Shown here piece by piece: positions 63,601 to 64,000 of a stretch of DNA of 64,000 bases. The stretch is from Dawidia cretensis. Its GTDB lineage: Bacteria; Bacteroidota; Bacteroidia; Cytophagales; Cyclobacteriaceae. The stretch lies in the NCBI RefSeq assembly GCF_018598175.1, contig NZ_JAHESE010000002.1:310001-374000 (forward strand), in the 5' to 3' direction. The first letter of the stretch is position 1, and the number at the start of each line of letters is the position of its first letter. Position numbers and translations under genes: made by a program. The notes below the pieces were generated by a model, which did no database searches, had not been told where the DNA came from, and saw only the letters and a program-made list of their open reading frames with translations.

Positions 63601-64000
63601 TCGCCCCATCCCCCCGATACTTGACTTTACCTACGACCCCGCCTTTGGCTGCGCACCGCTTACGGTGCAGTTCACCAACACCTCCCAATACGCCGACCCC
63701 GGCAGTTATGTCTGGGATTTTGGCGACGGGGGCACCGCGATGTCCGTCAATCCGGTTCATACATATTTCGAACCAGGCATATACTCCGTTACACTCAGGG
63801 CTACAAACGTGCTGGGGCAGATCGTACAAATCACCAAGCCGGAAATTATTGAAGTCTACGACGCACCCACGGCGCAGTTTGCCACCTTCCCCAAGGTACT
63901 CAACGTACCCAACGAGCTGCTGTATACCAACAACCGCAGCTTTGGCGCGACCAGCTTCCTTTGGAATTTTGGTGACGGACAAACCTCGACGGAAATGGAG
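60632..64000 (+). CDS. Giant secreted PKD-repeat protein, N-terminal part (runs past the window edge)
   Basis: An uninterrupted frame of 1123 codons reaches the last base with no stop. The start ATG GGT CTA gives MGLKKALLSIFLICGAVYYA, a signal peptide with cleavage after AHA. After an N-terminal domain rich in Cys and Asn (to about residue 320), repeated PKD-like domains follow: WEFYN(D), WDMDYDGSFD, YRWEIDNGS and the complete PKD core YLWNFGDS and YVWDFGDG near the end (WNFGDG, WDFGDG). PKD modules are extracellular spacers in Bacteroidota surface proteins. By analogy with the two adhesins at the left it probably ends in a type IX CHU_C domain, but that is outside the window. A PorP/SprF partner could follow. 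Confidence 0.85.
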   Translation, partial: MGLKKALLSIFLICGAVYYAHAQCNMLRPTISVDFDTDQDCAPVSVTQFQVTYSFSTPQVPGSIAILYEWNDPANSTTLVTGAGLIVGGGGTEFTADASFTYNTNNDCSIIPTAYIVINGAVCPTSIQRQSAFFWSTDDEGNGQVEMAPETWDVCYNNPVTNAIFRDASEFNCNIIVEPDVPNRGARHVQFVYGTNHNAAATIRNLTLTDGGPQALTNATGNLVSPQTRGAVLPVTAAYFGPVEIVPVPADGPISASFPMNAPADAANAVGNRFEVTMFNWNVCNPWNGNNANPNYEDAIVTRGYVEIVAAPVPDFFTRNGAGTTTTNFCIDEDIFFRNQTTGAGNIGYTWEFYNDAAGTVLLETSNDANPVFSYPTGGVKLIRLRVRNASAQGTCDAEITHTVNITPSLVAAIGLTDPLTNVPLTNRDFCQETAAPFTNFGVRFTDVSTGTATPTTGRRWEFFDASNNLILEEPSGGGFSTTLLGPFDRPFIAPGLYRIRLTVRDNLTLCTTTDTDTIRVYEKPEPNFTFNRVCVGTATHFIDATTLDPILAEGITLREWDMDYDGSFDKDPALDDEIEFDYTYATAGTRRVALRVVTGGGCEVIIVKPNVIVDPKPLSTFTADRLSGCSVLTVNFTNTAAGQTATIQEYRWEIDNGSGAGFQVDSVQRPTDPGFNGQYTRDFVNTTLINVDYRVRLRAVTTRGCDSVSAPITITVFPGPAAGFVSLNYSPFNDNCSPVEVDFAVDTETQSMNPSEYIWTIADISGQLDQISTGATPAFNYEFQNTTQAIRDFTVTLRAVLPSMCYGDSTVSIRINPVPSSAFTYDTVSYTCDSVVLHLDATQKGLQAYNWRITINGVVMATPTGDNLDYTIPRSTTVDQNVVIRLITTNFANCPSPPTTHNVLIPRNPGISASFTALPTDQTLPNSTVTITNTSTPGPWDYLWNFGDSTTSTDRDAPPHTYTTFGTYTITLTVRDNDCIDEHVETVTIRPIPPILDFTYDPAFGCAPLTVQFTNTSQYADPGSYVWDFGDGGTAMSVNPVHTYFEPGIYSVTLRATNVLGQIVQITKPEIIEVYDAPTAQFATFPKVLNVPNELLYTNNRSFGATSFLWNFGDGQTSTEME

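Noticed and set aside
1-64000. tRNA, rRNA, CRISPR array, transposase or phage genes
   Set aside because: I looked through all intergenic stretches for cloverleaf-like or repeat-spacer patterns and for typical transposase or integrase motifs, and saw none. A tRNAscan or CRISPR search was not possible.

Overview
The window reads as ordinary chromosome of a Bacteroidota bacterium of the order Cytophagales. A soil type related to Chryseolinea or Ohtaekwangia is an inference from gene content and the roughly 50% GC. The markers are SusC/SusD, PorP/SprF outer-membrane proteins paired with giant secreted proteins that end in gliding-motility (CHU_C) type IX secretion domains, FtsX-like permeases of about 800 residues, DUF4302 and DUF4142 lipoproteins, a split cobalamin-dependent methionine synthase, and promoter boxes of the form TAnnTTTG. 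I saw no tRNA, rRNA, CRISPR array, insertion sequence or phage gene.

Layout. 1-15254: the 3' end of polyphosphate kinase (ppk1), then a minus-strand type IX secretion block (two PorP/SprF proteins, two giant surface proteins), an outer-membrane barrel gene and ppx. 15303-20261: a methionine and one-carbon operon (two-piece MetH, then MetF) behind a clear S-box SAM riboswitch whose platform hairpin covers the Shine-Dalgarno sequence of the first gene. 20303-24799: a TPR sensor that keeps a histidine-kinase dimerisation domain but has no ATPase domain, an FtsX-like permease and a small NTF2-like protein. 25177-34645: a tight four-gene glycogen-to-trehalose operon (GH57 amylase, GlgX, TreZ, and a TreY-MalQ fusion). 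34658-43964: mostly housekeeping and stress genes (DUF4142 lipoprotein, Fpg/Nei glycosylase, FAD-Rieske oxidoreductase, HAD phosphatase, response regulator, GH20-like hydrolase, GreA-like protein, CysE-CysM-SGNH esterase, Dps). 44044-51480: penicillin-binding protein 1A, a Pif1/RecD-like helicase, and a PadR regulator coupled to a permease. 51540-60048: a five-gene SusC-SusD-metallohydrolase-DUF4302-Calx-beta operon. 60632-64000: the 5' part of a third giant PKD-repeat protein, still open at the window edge.

How the genes work together. The PorP/adhesin pairs probably form separate type IX export and attachment units. Both complete adhesins carry seven FG-GAP/VCBS repeats, then Ig/PKD-like modules and a CHU_C tail. 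The glycogen operon can debranch glycogen, convert the linear glucan end to trehalose and release it, while the fused MalQ domain can rebuild the short leftovers. The SusCD locus encodes no glycan hydrolase but does encode a surface HExxH metalloenzyme, which suggests a peptide or protein substrate.

The most unusual features are regulatory. They are the SAM riboswitch with a visible SD sequestrator, a 26-bp operator-like repeat duplicated exactly 32 bp apart and running into the padR start codon, a five-copy 11-bp tandem repeat just upstream of it, three TTATCC boxes at exact 21-bp steps plus a 20-bp palindrome in front of susC, a structured leader before cysE-cysM, and three promoters so close to their ATG that the mRNAs should be leaderless. 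No wholly new multi-gene system is obvious. The best candidates for undescribed biology are the SPOR-tailed PorP, the ATPase-less TPR histidine-kinase relic, the protease-bearing SusCD operon and the padR operator array.
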